Below, piece by piece: positions 17,961 through 26,197 of a stretch of 64,000 nucleotides of DNA. Each line of letters opens with the position of its first letter. The first letter of the stretch is position 1. Under the pieces are notes generated by a model. The model saw only the letters and a program-made list of their open reading frames with translations, was not told the origin of the DNA and did not search any database. The position numbers and the translations under genes were made by a program. This DNA is from an uncultured Steroidobacter sp. (GTDB taxonomy: Bacteria > Pseudomonadota > Gammaproteobacteria > Steroidobacterales > Steroidobacteraceae): the NCBI RefSeq assembly GCF_937958065.1, contig NZ_CALFXI010000090.1:27857-91856 (forward strand). The letters are read 5' to 3'.

Positions 17961-19961
17961 ATGAGTCTGAAATGGAAGCTGCATCGGCTGGCGGCGATGA
18001 GCGGATGGGAAGTCGGCTATCGGGTCAAGCAGCGCGTCCAGGCCAGCGTCGAGCAGCTCGGGCTGCACGCCGCCGCGCCGCCACCGCCCGCGCAGGAAAG
18101 GACCGGCGCGCCGTGGGTTGCGACTCTGCCGACGGGATTCAATGTCGACAAATATCGGCGCGCCGCCGACAGCATTCTCGAAGGCCGGTTCCCGGTGTTT
18201 GCCATGTCGGCCGCCGCACTGGGCTTTCCACCGCAATGGAATCGCGATCCGAAAACGGGCCGGCAAGCGCCGCTGCAGTTCGGCAAGACGCTCAATTATC
18301 GCGACGAGTCATTGGTCGGCGACATCAAATATCTGTGGGAGCCGAGCCGCCACGCCCAGCTCGTGACGTTGGCGCAAGCGTGGCACCTGACGCGAGAAGA
18401 TCGATACGCGCAGGGTTGCCGCACGTTGCTCACCTCGTGGTTCGATCAATGTCCGTATCCCTCGGGCGTGCACTGGACCAGCAGTCTCGAACACTCGATC
18501 CGGCTGGTGAACTGGTCGTTCGCGTGGCACTTGCTGGGCGGCGAGGGCTCGCCGCTGTTCGAAGGCGCGGCGGGTGCGGCATTCAAGCAGCGCTGGCTGA
18601 CCAGCGTGTATCAGCATTGCCAGTTCATCGCCGGTCATTTCTCGCGTTACTCCTCCGCGAACAATCATCTGCTCGGCGAGTTGATGGGGCTGTTCGTCGC
18701 CGCACTCACCTGGCCGCTGTGGAAGCGCAGTGGACGCTGGAAGAGCATGGCGCAGCGGGAGCTCGAAGCGCAGATGCTGCTGCAGAACGCCGAGGACGGC
18801 GTCAATCGCGAGCAGGCGAACTGGTATCACCACGAGGTCGCCGACATGATGATCGTCAGCGGCCTGATCGCGCGCGCCAATGGTTGCGACTTCAGCACCG
18901 CCTACTGGCATCGACTGCGTGCGATGTTGCAATACATTGCCAGCATCATGGATGCCGGCGGTCATGTGCCGAACTTCGGCGATGCCGACGATGCCATCAT
19001 CGCCAGGCTCGATCCGGATGCCGCCGATGTGTACCACTCGCTCCTGGCGACCGGTGCCGTGCTGTTCGATTCGGCCGAATTCAAATTCAAGGCGGGCTCG
19101 GGCCGTGCGGCCGCGGAGATCGACGACAAGACCCGCTGGTTGCTGGGGGATGGCGCGGCGGCTCGCTTCGATGCCATCGACATGGCGCACGTGTCCCTGC
19201 CCGTGCGCAAGAATTTCCCCAACGCGGGCTATTACGTTCTCGGCGATCGATTCGAAACCAATCGGGAAGTGCGCATCGTCGCGGATGCCGGCCCGCTCGG
19301 CTATCTCTCGATCGCCGCGCACGGCCATGCGGATGCTTTGTCGTTCACGCTCAGCGTCGGCGGCAAGGAGATATTGATCGATCCGGGGACCTACGCGTAT
19401 CACACGCAACGAATGTGGCGCGACTACTTCAAAGGCACCTCCGCGCACAACACCGTACGCGTCGACGGTGTCGATCAATCCGTCAGCGGCGGTAACTTTC
19501 TGTGGATCAAACACGCGCAGGCGCAAGTGATCGCCCTGGAGCGCACGCCGCTGCTCGATCGCTGGGTCGCCAGTCACGGCGGCTACTCGCGCCTGAAGCA
19601 TCCGGTGACACATCGTCGTGAGATTCAGTTCGAGAAACAGCACTCGCGGCTGCAAGTGACCGATGAATTGCTCGGCAGCGGCAGTCATCGAATCGAGATC
19701 TTCTGGCACTTCGCCGAGCAGTGCGCGGTGGTGGCGAACGGTCGCGACGTTCGGGTCTCGTGCGGCGACGTGCTGCTGTCGATGACCTTGCCGGAGGAGC
19801 TGCATTGCAACGTGCAGCGCGGCGTCGAACGTCCGCAGCCCATCGGCTGGCTGTCGCGCAGCTTCGACGTCAAGGTGCCGACGACCACGCTGGTCGCGAG
19901 CGGTCGCATCGACGGCGCGGCCCGGCTGCTGACCCGATTCAATATCGACTTCAAGAGCTGA
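17961..19961 (+). CDS. Heparinase II/III-family polysaccharide lyase
   Basis: The 666-residue protein has an alpha-helical toroid N-terminal domain (~1-370) with TSSLEHSIRLVNWSFAWHLL and SSANNHLLGELMGL. It is followed by the heparinase II/III beta-sandwich (~400-660), with HGHADALSFTLSVGGKEILI, DPGTYAYH and SAHNTVRVDGVDQS. These enzymes cleave uronate-containing, often sulfated, glycans by beta-elimination. No signal peptide is visible, as for many homologues encoded inside exopolysaccharide operons. It may act on misplaced polymer or be exported by another route. It closes the polymer operon, ten bases after the CapK-like gene. Together with the sulfotransferase it suggests a sulfated uronic polymer. 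Confidence 0.85.
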   Translation: MSLKWKLHRLAAMSGWEVGYRVKQRVQASVEQLGLHAAAPPPPAQERTGAPWVATLPTGFNVDKYRRAADSILEGRFPVFAMSAAALGFPPQWNRDPKTGRQAPLQFGKTLNYRDESLVGDIKYLWEPSRHAQLVTLAQAWHLTREDRYAQGCRTLLTSWFDQCPYPSGVHWTSSLEHSIRLVNWSFAWHLLGGEGSPLFEGAAGAAFKQRWLTSVYQHCQFIAGHFSRYSSANNHLLGELMGLFVAALTWPLWKRSGRWKSMAQRELEAQMLLQNAEDGVNREQANWYHHEVADMMIVSGLIARANGCDFSTAYWHRLRAMLQYIASIMDAGGHVPNFGDADDAIIARLDPDAADVYHSLLATGAVLFDSAEFKFKAGSGRAAAEIDDKTRWLLGDGAAARFDAIDMAHVSLPVRKNFPNAGYYVLGDRFETNREVRIVADAGPLGYLSIAAHGHADALSFTLSVGGKEILIDPGTYAYHTQRMWRDYFKGTSAHNTVRVDGVDQSVSGGNFLWIKHAQAQVIALERTPLLDRWVASHGGYSRLKHPVTHRREIQFEKQHSRLQVTDELLGSGSHRIEIFWHFAEQCAVVANGRDVRVSCGDVLLSMTLPEELHCNVQRGVERPQPIGWLSRSFDVKVPTTTLVASGRIDGAARLLTRFNIDFKS

Positions 19962-19970
19962 GGCGCGATA

Positions 19971-20945
19971 ATGCCGCCCTACGCAGGGGGCACCATGAGC
20001 CTGGCCGATCGACAAATTTCCAGCGACGTCATGATGATCCGGCCGGTGGCCTTCGCCGGCAATCCGCAGACCCGGCCGTCCAACGCGTTCCAGCAGGTCG
20101 ATGCCGGCGGCGAGGCGGCGGCCAGTCAGGCCGCGGCCTTGCGCGAGTTCAATGGCCTGGTTGCCGCGCTGGAACAGGCGGGCGTCACCGTTCACGCGTT
20201 CGAGGACACGCCCGAGCCGCACACGCCGGACTCGATCTTTCCGAACAATTGGGTGAGCTTTCATGCCGATGGCACGGTCGTGCTGTACCCGATGCTGGCC
20301 GAGAACCGGCGCCTGGAGCGACGGCTCGATCTGATCGAAGCATTGAGCGTGCGACATGGCTTTCACGCCGCGCGGGTCATCGACCTGACCCGTCACGAAC
20401 ACACCGGACGCTATCTGGAGGGGACGGGCAGCCTGGTGCTCGATCGCCTGCATCGAATTGCCTATGCCTGTGTCTCGCCGCGCACCGACCTGGATGTGCT
20501 CGGCGACTTCGCCCAGCAGCTCGATTACGACATCGTCGCGTTCGAAGCGCACGACGCCAACGGCCAGGCCATCTATCACACCAATGTGCTCATGTCGGTG
20601 GGCGAGCGATTCGCGGCCGTGTGCCTGGAGGCGATTCGCGCGGACGAGCGCGATGGCGTGCTGAATCAGTTGCGCGGAACAGGTCGAGCCGTCGTGGAGC
20701 TGTCGCTCGAACAGATGAACGCGTTTGCCGGCAACATGCTGGAGCTGGGTTCGTCACTCACCGGCAGTGTGGTCGCGATGTCCGAGCGGGCACGCGATGC
20801 CTTGACCGCCGGGCAGCGCGCGACTCTGGAGTCGAGCGCCGGTCCGATCGTCGCCGCGCCCATTCCCACCATCGAGAAGCTGGGCGGAGGAAGCGTCCGC
20901 TGCATGCTCGCCGAGCTGCATCTGCCCAGGAAGAAACGACTATAA
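19971..20945 (+). CDS. CtlX-like citrulline/arginine amidinohydrolase
   Basis: The 324-residue protein is a guanidine-modifying (arginine deiminase/amidinotransferase fold) enzyme of the citrulline hydrolase CtlX type. Typical segments are DSIFPNNWVSFHADGTVVLY, GTGSLVLDR, the His-containing YHTNVLMSVG and the catalytic Cys near the C-terminus in GGGSVRCMLAE. The expected reaction is hydrolysis of citrulline or a related ureido/guanidino amino acid in the cytoplasm. GAGG at 19961-19964 supports the ATG at 19971; ATG at 19995 behind an AGGGGG run is an alternative. It begins the housekeeping block and is followed ten bases later by plsY. Confidence 0.8.
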   Translation: MPPYAGGTMSLADRQISSDVMMIRPVAFAGNPQTRPSNAFQQVDAGGEAAASQAAALREFNGLVAALEQAGVTVHAFEDTPEPHTPDSIFPNNWVSFHADGTVVLYPMLAENRRLERRLDLIEALSVRHGFHAARVIDLTRHEHTGRYLEGTGSLVLDRLHRIAYACVSPRTDLDVLGDFAQQLDYDIVAFEAHDANGQAIYHTNVLMSVGERFAAVCLEAIRADERDGVLNQLRGTGRAVVELSLEQMNAFAGNMLELGSSLTGSVVAMSERARDALTAGQRATLESSAGPIVAAPIPTIEKLGGGSVRCMLAELHLPRKKRL

Positions 20946-20954
20946 TTTCGCCAA

Positions 20955-21599
20955 ATGTTGGAACTTGGCGTCAAACTCCTGCTGGCCTACCTGCTGGGCT
21001 CGCTGATCGGCAGTCTGCTGGTCGGCCAGCTGCGCGGTGGGGTGGACATTCGCAAGCTCGGCAGCGGCAATGCCGGCGGCACCAATGCCTTGCGCACCCA
21101 GGGCTGGTCGTTCGCGCTGTGGGTCATGATCATCGATATCGGCAAGGGCTGGCTCGCCGCGGGCGTGCTGGCGCCGATGAGTCTGCCGGGCATCGGCATC
21201 GATCCGCAGGTCGAGCGCGACTGGCTGGCGGTGGCCTGCGCGACGGCGGTCGTGCTCGGTCACGTTTATCCGGTGTGGTATGGATTCCGCGGCGGCAAGG
21301 GCGCGGCGACTTTGATCGGCGTGCTGCTGGGCCTGAAGCCGGTCGCCATCCTGCCGGTGTTCGCGGTGTGGCTGGTGGCCGTGATGCTGACGGGTTTCGT
21401 CGGCCTCGGCACCATGCTCGCGGTCGCTTCGTTTCCCGTTTATCTGGCGCTCACCGAAGCTGAGCCGTCGCTGGCCATGCTGGCGTTCGGCTGCGCCATG
21501 ACCCTGTTCGTTTGTTACACCCATCGCGGCAACATCGAGCGCATGCGTGCCGGTACCGAGAGCCGCGCCAAGCGGCTCTGGCTGCTGCGTCCCCGCTGA
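20955..21599 (+). CDS. plsY: Glycerol-3-phosphate acyltransferase PlsY
   Basis: PlsY transfers an acyl group from acyl-phosphate to glycerol-3-phosphate, the first step of membrane phospholipid synthesis. The 214-residue product has five to seven hydrophobic segments. Its two conserved cytoplasmic motifs are IRKLGSGNAGGTNALRTQG (residues ~32-50) and GHVYPVWYGFRGGKGAATLI (~102-121). The first motif has Ala-Gly-Gly where many homologues have Ile/Pro-Gly-Ala. It sits directly before birA with a four-base gap, so the two are likely co-transcribed. Confidence 0.93.
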   Translation: MLELGVKLLLAYLLGSLIGSLLVGQLRGGVDIRKLGSGNAGGTNALRTQGWSFALWVMIIDIGKGWLAAGVLAPMSLPGIGIDPQVERDWLAVACATAVVLGHVYPVWYGFRGGKGAATLIGVLLGLKPVAILPVFAVWLVAVMLTGFVGLGTMLAVASFPVYLALTEAEPSLAMLAFGCAMTLFVCYTHRGNIERMRAGTESRAKRLWLLRPR

Positions 21600-21603
21600 C
21601 CTC

Positions 21604-22641
21604 ATGGCCGCGAGCCCCAAGTCCCCGACTCCGAAGACTCAGGCCCAGGCGCGCCGCCAGCGGCTGCTCGCCATGCTGGCCGAAGGCTCGTTCTATTCGG
21701 GCGAGCAGCTGGCGAAGAAGCTGAAGATTTCGCGCGCCGGCGTGTGGAAGCTGATGAACTCGCTGAAGGCGCTGGGCGTCGACATCGAGTCGGTCGCGCG
21801 CCAGGGATATCGATTGCCACGCGCGGTCGACCTGCTCGACAAGGATGCGATCGTTGCTTCGCTGCCGGCCGCGACTCGCTCGCAGCTGGAACGGGCGGAC
21901 GTGCTGCTGACGGTGGATTCGACAAATCGGTTCGTGGCCGATCTGTCGCCGCCGCAAGCCGGGCGCTTCCAGCTGTGCACGGCTGAAGTTCAAAACGCCG
22001 GCCGCGGTCGGCGCGGACGCAGTTGGGTCGCGCCTTTTGGCAGCGGCATCTGCATGTCGCTGGGCTGGCAGTTCAGCGAGGCGCCGCCGACGTTTTCGGC
22101 GCTCAGTCTCGCCGTCGGCGTGGCGGTGGTGAAGGCCTTCCAGCGGCTGGGCATCGACGGCATCGGCTTGAAATGGCCCAACGATCTGCAATGGCAAGGC
22201 CGCAAGCTCGGCGGCATCCTGATCGAAATGCGCGGCGAATCGGCCGGGCCGGCGCAAGTGATCATCGGCATCGGCATCAACGTGCACATGCCGGCCGCCA
22301 CTCGCATGCAGCTCGCGGAACGCGAAGCCGCACTGATCGCCGACCTGCACGAAATCATGCACGAGCGGACTCCGACCCGGAATGCGTTGATCGGCGCCGT
22401 CGCCACCGAGCTGCTGGACATGCTGCGGAAATTCACCAGCCAGGGTTTCGAGCCGTTCAAGGACGAGTGGCACGAGCTGGACACTCTGGCGAATGCGCCG
22501 GTCAAGGTCATCAGCGGCTCGCAGACGACCTTGGGCATCGCGCGTGGCGTCGCAGCGGACGGCACGCTGCTGGTCGATGTCGACGGCGAGCTGCGCAAGT
22601 TTGTTTCGGGCGAAGTCAGCCTGCGCGCGGTGAAGAGCTGA
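21604..22641 (+). CDS. birA: Biotin--[acetyl-CoA carboxylase] ligase / biotin operon repressor
   Basis: The 345-residue BirA has an N-terminal winged helix (~15-75, KLKISRAGVWKLMNSLKALG), a central catalytic domain with the biotinyl-AMP loop NAGRGRRGRSWVAPFGSGIC and KWPNDLQWQGRKLGGILIE, and a C-terminal SH3-like domain. It attaches biotin to the carboxyl carrier protein of acetyl-CoA carboxylase and, having the DNA-binding domain, may also repress biotin genes. ATG at 21604 lies four bases after plsY and begins the usual N-terminal region. coaX follows after five bases, an arrangement common in proteobacteria. Confidence 0.95.
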   Translation: MAASPKSPTPKTQAQARRQRLLAMLAEGSFYSGEQLAKKLKISRAGVWKLMNSLKALGVDIESVARQGYRLPRAVDLLDKDAIVASLPAATRSQLERADVLLTVDSTNRFVADLSPPQAGRFQLCTAEVQNAGRGRRGRSWVAPFGSGICMSLGWQFSEAPPTFSALSLAVGVAVVKAFQRLGIDGIGLKWPNDLQWQGRKLGGILIEMRGESAGPAQVIIGIGINVHMPAATRMQLAEREAALIADLHEIMHERTPTRNALIGAVATELLDMLRKFTSQGFEPFKDEWHELDTLANAPVKVISGSQTTLGIARGVAADGTLLVDVDGELRKFVSGEVSLRAVKS

Positions 22642-22646
22642 TCGCG

Positions 22647-23411
22647 ATGCTGTTGCTCATCGACATCGGCAATACGCGCATCAAGTGGGCGCGTTTCGAT
22701 GCGGGAATCATGGGCCCGCAATCGGCCGCCGTGCACGAGAGCTGGACGCCGGAGCATTTCGTTCAGCAGATCCTGAGCTCGGGGCCGCGGGCCGAGCGTG
22801 TGCTGATCGCCAACGTCGGCGGCAAGCGCTTGGGCGAGCTGGCGAAGGCAGCAATCATTTCGACCTGGCAGATCGAGCCGCAGTTTCTGCGTTCGCCGGC
22901 GGCGCAGGCCGGCATTCGCAACGCCTACCCCGAGCCTGCCAACCTCGGCGTGGATCGATGGTTGTGTCTGCTCGGTGCACGGGCGCTCGAACCGCGGCCG
23001 GTGTGCGTGGTCAGTGTTGGAACGGCGATGACCATCGATGGCCTGGATGCCGGCGGTCAGCATCTGGGCGGAGTGATCGTGCCCGGGCCGGACCTGATGG
23101 TGTCGAGCCTGTTGAAGAACACCAGCGACATTGCGCACCGCGCCCTGGGGGGCCAGGCCCGGGACGCGCTGTTTGCCGACAACACCCTGGGCGCCATTCA
23201 GCAAGGCGCGGTTCAGGCATTGGCGGCACTGGTCGAGCGCGCGCTGGAAACACTCGAGCAGCAACTCGGCGAACCGCCAGTGCTGCTGCTCACCGGTGGT
23301 GCAGCAGGCCGGCTGCAGGGGGCGATCCGCCGCGCCGGCAGAGAAATTCCCGACCTGGTGCTGCGGGGGCTGGCCGTGGTCGCGGCCCAAGCTGAATCAT
23401 CCGCCGCCTGA
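22647..23411 (+). CDS. coaX: Type III pantothenate kinase
   Basis: CoaX phosphorylates pantothenate with ATP as the first step of coenzyme A synthesis. The 254-residue protein has the ASKHA-fold phosphate motif LLIDIGNTRIKWARF at the N-terminus, NLGVDRWLCLLGA near residue 100, and VVSVGTAMTIDGLD with the adenosine-side GGVIVPGPDLM following. The ATG at 22647 sits five bases after the birA stop. No PanK type I gene is visible in the window. Confidence 0.93.
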   Translation: MLLLIDIGNTRIKWARFDAGIMGPQSAAVHESWTPEHFVQQILSSGPRAERVLIANVGGKRLGELAKAAIISTWQIEPQFLRSPAAQAGIRNAYPEPANLGVDRWLCLLGARALEPRPVCVVSVGTAMTIDGLDAGGQHLGGVIVPGPDLMVSSLLKNTSDIAHRALGGQARDALFADNTLGAIQQGAVQALAALVERALETLEQQLGEPPVLLLTGGAAGRLQGAIRRAGREIPDLVLRGLAVVAAQAESSAA

Positions 23412-23436
23412 TCCCGCCGGGCGCGGTGATGCGGGA
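23412..23436. terminator. Hairpin after coaX
   Basis: TCCCGC pairs with GCGGGA across a 13-base loop immediately after the coaX stop codon. The stem is only 6 base pairs and lacks a U-run, so it is a weak candidate. The 82-base gap before the next gene may also hold that gene's promoter. Confidence 0.3.
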
Positions 23437-23493
23437 GCCTTCGTGTATCATCCGGCTCGTTCCGAGGCGGGGAGCAAACTGAAGGACGCTGGG

Positions 23494-23799
23494 ATGGCTA
23501 GCTCGAGAATCCGACCATTGACCGCGGTTGCGGCGCTGTTCGCGCTCGGCTGCTGGCCGCTGTCGGGGCTCGCGGCCGATGTGCAGGCCGGCAAGGCCGT
23601 CTCCCAGGCCAAATGCATCCAGTGCCACGAGGCCGACGATTGGGAAGGCGAGAGCACGGCCTCGCTGGAAAGTCTGATCAGCGACATCGTTGCCGGCAAG
23701 GTCAAGCACAAGCAGCCGCTGCAATTGACGCCGGCCGAGGTGGCGGACATCGCCGCGTACTGGGGCCAGAGCAGCCAGAAAGGGAAGAAGCGGCGCTAG
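23494..23799 (+). CDS. Small periplasmic c-type cytochrome
   Basis: The 101-residue protein has a signal peptide (MASSRIRPLTAVAALFALGC to GLAA) and one haem-attachment site, KCIQCHEADDW. The C-terminal helix LTPAEVADIAAYWGQ is typical of class I cytochromes. No methionine occurs in the mature sequence, so the usual sixth iron ligand is missing; the HK residues in VKHKQPL may supply a His instead. It is expected to be a periplasmic electron carrier or a sensor-like cytochrome. It lies between coaX and a SPOR-domain protein and may have its own promoter. Confidence 0.8.
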   Translation: MASSRIRPLTAVAALFALGCWPLSGLAADVQAGKAVSQAKCIQCHEADDWEGESTASLESLISDIVAGKVKHKQPLQLTPAEVADIAAYWGQSSQKGKKRR

Positions 23800-23819
23800 T
23801 CGCTCGATATAACAACTGC

Positions 23820-24587
23820 ATGCGCGCGTTCTGTCTGCTGCTGATCCTGGTCAACGCCCTGTATCTCATCTGGTCCCAGGTGATCGATGTGCAGGTCAGC
23901 AGCCTCGATCGCGTGCCGCTGCGCATGGCCGCGCCGCCGCCGCGCATCGTGTTGGCGAAAGAAGCGCAGAGCGCGCCGACCGAGCCGCAACCCGAAGAAG
24001 ACGAGGAACAGACCGTCGCCGAGGTGCGCGATGTGATACCGCCGCAAGTCGCGCCGCTCGAATCGCCGGGCACGGTGCAGCCGGCTCAGCCAGCGCCAGT
24101 GGCGCGTGAAGATGCCTTGTCCTGCAGCAGCGTCGGCCCGTTCGCCGACCTGGGCCAGGCATCGCAGGCGCAAGCGACCTTACGCAGCATGGGCTTTCAG
24201 CCGCGCCAGCGCGTGGAGCAGGGCGAGCTGTGGACCGGTTATTGGGTCAGCGTTCGCGATCTGGCGACCCGCGAGGCCGCCGAGCAGGCGCTCAAAACCA
24301 TCAACGCCAACGGCATCACCGATGTTTACTTGATGCCGGGCTCGGATCCGCCGAACGTGCTGTCGCTGGGTGTGTTCTCCGACTATCAGCGCGCACAGCG
24401 CCGGGCCGAGGAAGTGCGCGCCATCGGCCTCACGCCGCAGATCAGCGATCGGAAGCGCGCCGGTTCGGTGTTCTGGGTGGATGTGGATCTGAAAGAGCCG
24501 GGCCAGACCATCGACACGAGTGTGTTTCAGGTCGGTCAGAGCCGCATCCTGCGCCTGGAATTGCGCGGCTGTCCGCAGTCCGGTTAA
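23820..24587 (+). CDS. SPOR-domain membrane protein
   Basis: The 255-residue protein has one N-terminal hydrophobic segment (residues ~3-18, AFCLLLILVNALYLIWSQ), an acidic, proline-rich linker (~45-100) and two SPOR-like repeats: SVGPFADLGQASQAQATLRS near 107, and LGVFSDYQRAQRRAEEVRAI near 185. SPOR domains bind denuded glycan strands of peptidoglycan, often at the division septum. The stop codon overlaps by four bases the convergent lipoprotein gene at 24584-24970. Confidence 0.8.
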   Translation: MRAFCLLLILVNALYLIWSQVIDVQVSSLDRVPLRMAAPPPRIVLAKEAQSAPTEPQPEEDEEQTVAEVRDVIPPQVAPLESPGTVQPAQPAPVAREDALSCSSVGPFADLGQASQAQATLRSMGFQPRQRVEQGELWTGYWVSVRDLATREAAEQALKTINANGITDVYLMPGSDPPNVLSLGVFSDYQRAQRRAEEVRAIGLTPQISDRKRAGSVFWVDVDLKEPGQTIDTSVFQVGQSRILRLELRGCPQSG

Positions 24588-24970
24588 TAGCCGCGCTGCT
24601 CGCAGCACTGCGCGAGCTCCTCGTCGTTGCTGGCGGAGCGGGCGCAAGCGATGCCGGCGCGATCGGCACGCCAGTCGGCCCATTCGGGATCGCCGCCGCC
24701 GAACAGATCTTTCAATTCCTTGCCGGCGCCCGCCAGATACGCTTCGGTACCGCTGCAATAGCGCGCGATCAATCCGCCTGCCAGACAGTGCTGCCTCTTG
24801 TCCGGTAGATCCGCGGGCACCTTTTCCTTCACGACAGCTTGCATACATCCGAAAGAGGACGTCGCAGCACGCGGCGGACGGTTCGGAACGGTTGCGCAAG
24901 CGGCGAGACCGAGCAACGCGAGCGCGACGATCATCGTGGGCAACTGGGAGTGGAGTCGGCGGATACTCAT
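24584..24970 (-). CDS. Small lipoprotein of unknown function
   Basis: The 128-residue protein has a lipoprotein signal ending in LGLAAC (lipobox, Cys at ~25). The mature part contains six further cysteines, including the C-terminal pair in LAQCCEQRG, so several disulfides are possible. I do not recognise a family. ATG at 24968-24970 is chosen because it begins the signal peptide. It lies downstream of a decayed receiver-domain sequence on the same strand. Confidence 0.65.
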   Translation of the reverse strand: MSIRRLHSQLPTMIVALALLGLAACATVPNRPPRAATSSFGCMQAVVKEKVPADLPDKRQHCLAGGLIARYCSGTEAYLAGAGKELKDLFGGGDPEWADWRADRAGIACARSASNDEELAQCCEQRGY

Positions 24971-24990
24971 CAGGCGAGTATCCGCAATCG

Positions 24991-25221
24991 TCAGCGGCCG
25001 AGAAAGGCTGCCAGGGTGCTTTTGAGCAGCGCGCGATCGATGGGTTTGGATAAATAGCCATCCATGCCCGCCGCTCTGCATTCCTCGTCGGCGCCTTTCA
25101 TCGCGTGCGCGGTGAGCGCGATGATCGGTATGCGCTTGCCGCCGTTCTCCGCTTTGAACAGCGAGGGCGGATGCACCGAAGATCCTGCGCGGGCATCTAC
25201 AACGCGTTCGATGCGGAACAT
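24991..25221 (-). pseudogene. Remnant of a response-regulator receiver domain (hybrid kinase C-terminus)
   Basis: The frame ends with KRIPIIALTAHAMKGADEEC and AAGMDGYLSKPIDRALLKS, the beta4-beta5-alpha5 half of a CheY-like receiver domain as found at the end of hybrid histidine kinases, with the conserved Thr/Ser and Lys. The half with the phospho-acceptor Asp is absent from this frame. A degenerate VMDV-like segment occurs in another frame at ~25217-25228, about the expected 21 codons upstream. The gene has therefore decayed by frameshift and deletion, and no kinase gene remains nearby. Confidence 0.7.
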
Positions 25222-25295
25222 CCATCACCTGGCTCCGACGAGCACGCGCAGATCCTGCTGCAGCAGGAAGGCCGCTTACGGTGCCGAGGTCATCC

Positions 25296-25883
25296 TCAGG
25301 TTTTGAGCCGAAGCTGGTCGCTGGCGGTGCGAAACGTGATCGAATAGCGCAGCTCTTTGGTGGGCGGCACGTGATGCTGCCAGCTCCACCGCGCTTGATC
25401 CCGCAGGATGTATGCCGACCGGGGCGCGAGCTCCAGCGCGAACGCTTGTTTCTTCTTCTCCGGCGACCAAGGGTACGGGCGGAAGCGCAACCGCGCCGTG
25501 CCGGCGAGTGAACAGCCGAAGACCGTTTCGTAGTCCGGCACATCACGATGCCAGCCCAGTGGCGTGCCGGGTTGATACTCCGCGATCAGGGCTTGCACGA
25601 AATCTTCCGGGCGCACACCGACCCACTCGGCGGCGCGCGTGCGTAACGGGGTCAGGAACTCGGGAATGGCTGGCGCCGGCCTGGAGCGCAGATGAGTGAA
25701 GTCATAAGAGAAGCCGAAGTTCGCCGTTCGCCGGCGCGCGGTGTATTGCCGGTACTGCGATTCCTGCAACGACAGCCCTCGAATCGCGGACAGCAGCTGC
25801 TGCTCCTCTGCGGGAGTGATGAAGTCTTCCCGGTAGACCAGTCCTGGCGGCAATGCGGGTGGAAAGATCTCGGCTTGCTTCAT
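25296..25883 (-). CDS. AlkB-like Fe(II)/2-oxoglutarate dioxygenase
   Basis: The 195-residue protein is an AlkB-family dioxygenase, which repairs alkylated DNA or RNA bases by oxidative demethylation. The iron-binding HxD is in GWHRDVPDYE (~residue 126), the distal His in WSWQHHVPPTKELRYSITFR (~170), and the 2-oxoglutarate Arg in the same segment. NFGFSYDF and the start LPPGLVYREDFITPAEEQ are also typical. ATG at 25881-25883 is chosen; an in-frame TTG at 25949 would add 22 unlike residues. Confidence 0.88.
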   Translation of the reverse strand: MKQAEIFPPALPPGLVYREDFITPAEEQQLLSAIRGLSLQESQYRQYTARRRTANFGFSYDFTHLRSRPAPAIPEFLTPLRTRAAEWVGVRPEDFVQALIAEYQPGTPLGWHRDVPDYETVFGCSLAGTARLRFRPYPWSPEKKKQAFALELAPRSAYILRDQARWSWQHHVPPTKELRYSITFRTASDQLRLKT

Positions 25884-25988
25884 TCCCGCTGACTGGGGGC
25901 TGCGAGAGGAAAATAAACCACGGCAGCCGTTGGAACACTGCGATGCCAATGGCGTTGCGCTAGTGGTAGCAAACGTATCGGAGCATCC

Positions 25989-26174
25989 ATGTGTCCATCA
26001 CGTAGCACGTCCGTCGGCGGCAATCCCGGTAAAGCCGGCCCCAAAGGCGCCTTGGGCCTGCCGGCCGCGCGTAACAAGAAGCGCGGCCGTAACGAGGACA
26101 AGAATGAACAGCGCAACTTCGTGCAGCTTAGCAAGGCCGAGCGCAAGAGAAGCCATCGCGAAGGCACCAACTAG
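25989..26174 (+). CDS. Short basic protein of unknown function
   Basis: Sixty-one codons run from an ATG with GGAG five bases upstream. About a third of the residues are Lys or Arg, and Gly and Asn are common. There is no signal peptide or membrane segment. The C-terminal part (NFVQLSKAERKRSHREGTN) could be helical and bind nucleic acid. It occupies the gap between alkB and the ferritin-like pair and is read opposite to both. I do not recognise it. Confidence 0.45.
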   Translation: MCPSRSTSVGGNPGKAGPKGALGLPAARNKKRGRNEDKNEQRNFVQLSKAERKRSHREGTN

Positions 26175-26197
26175 CGATCGCGACGGCTCCGCATCTA

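Noticed and set aside
18309..20579. A 756-codon minus-strand open frame across the lyase and ctlX-like genes.
   Set aside because: It lies opposite two well-recognised families, has no recognisable domain and has the His/Gln/Arg-rich composition of an antisense frame in GC-rich DNA.
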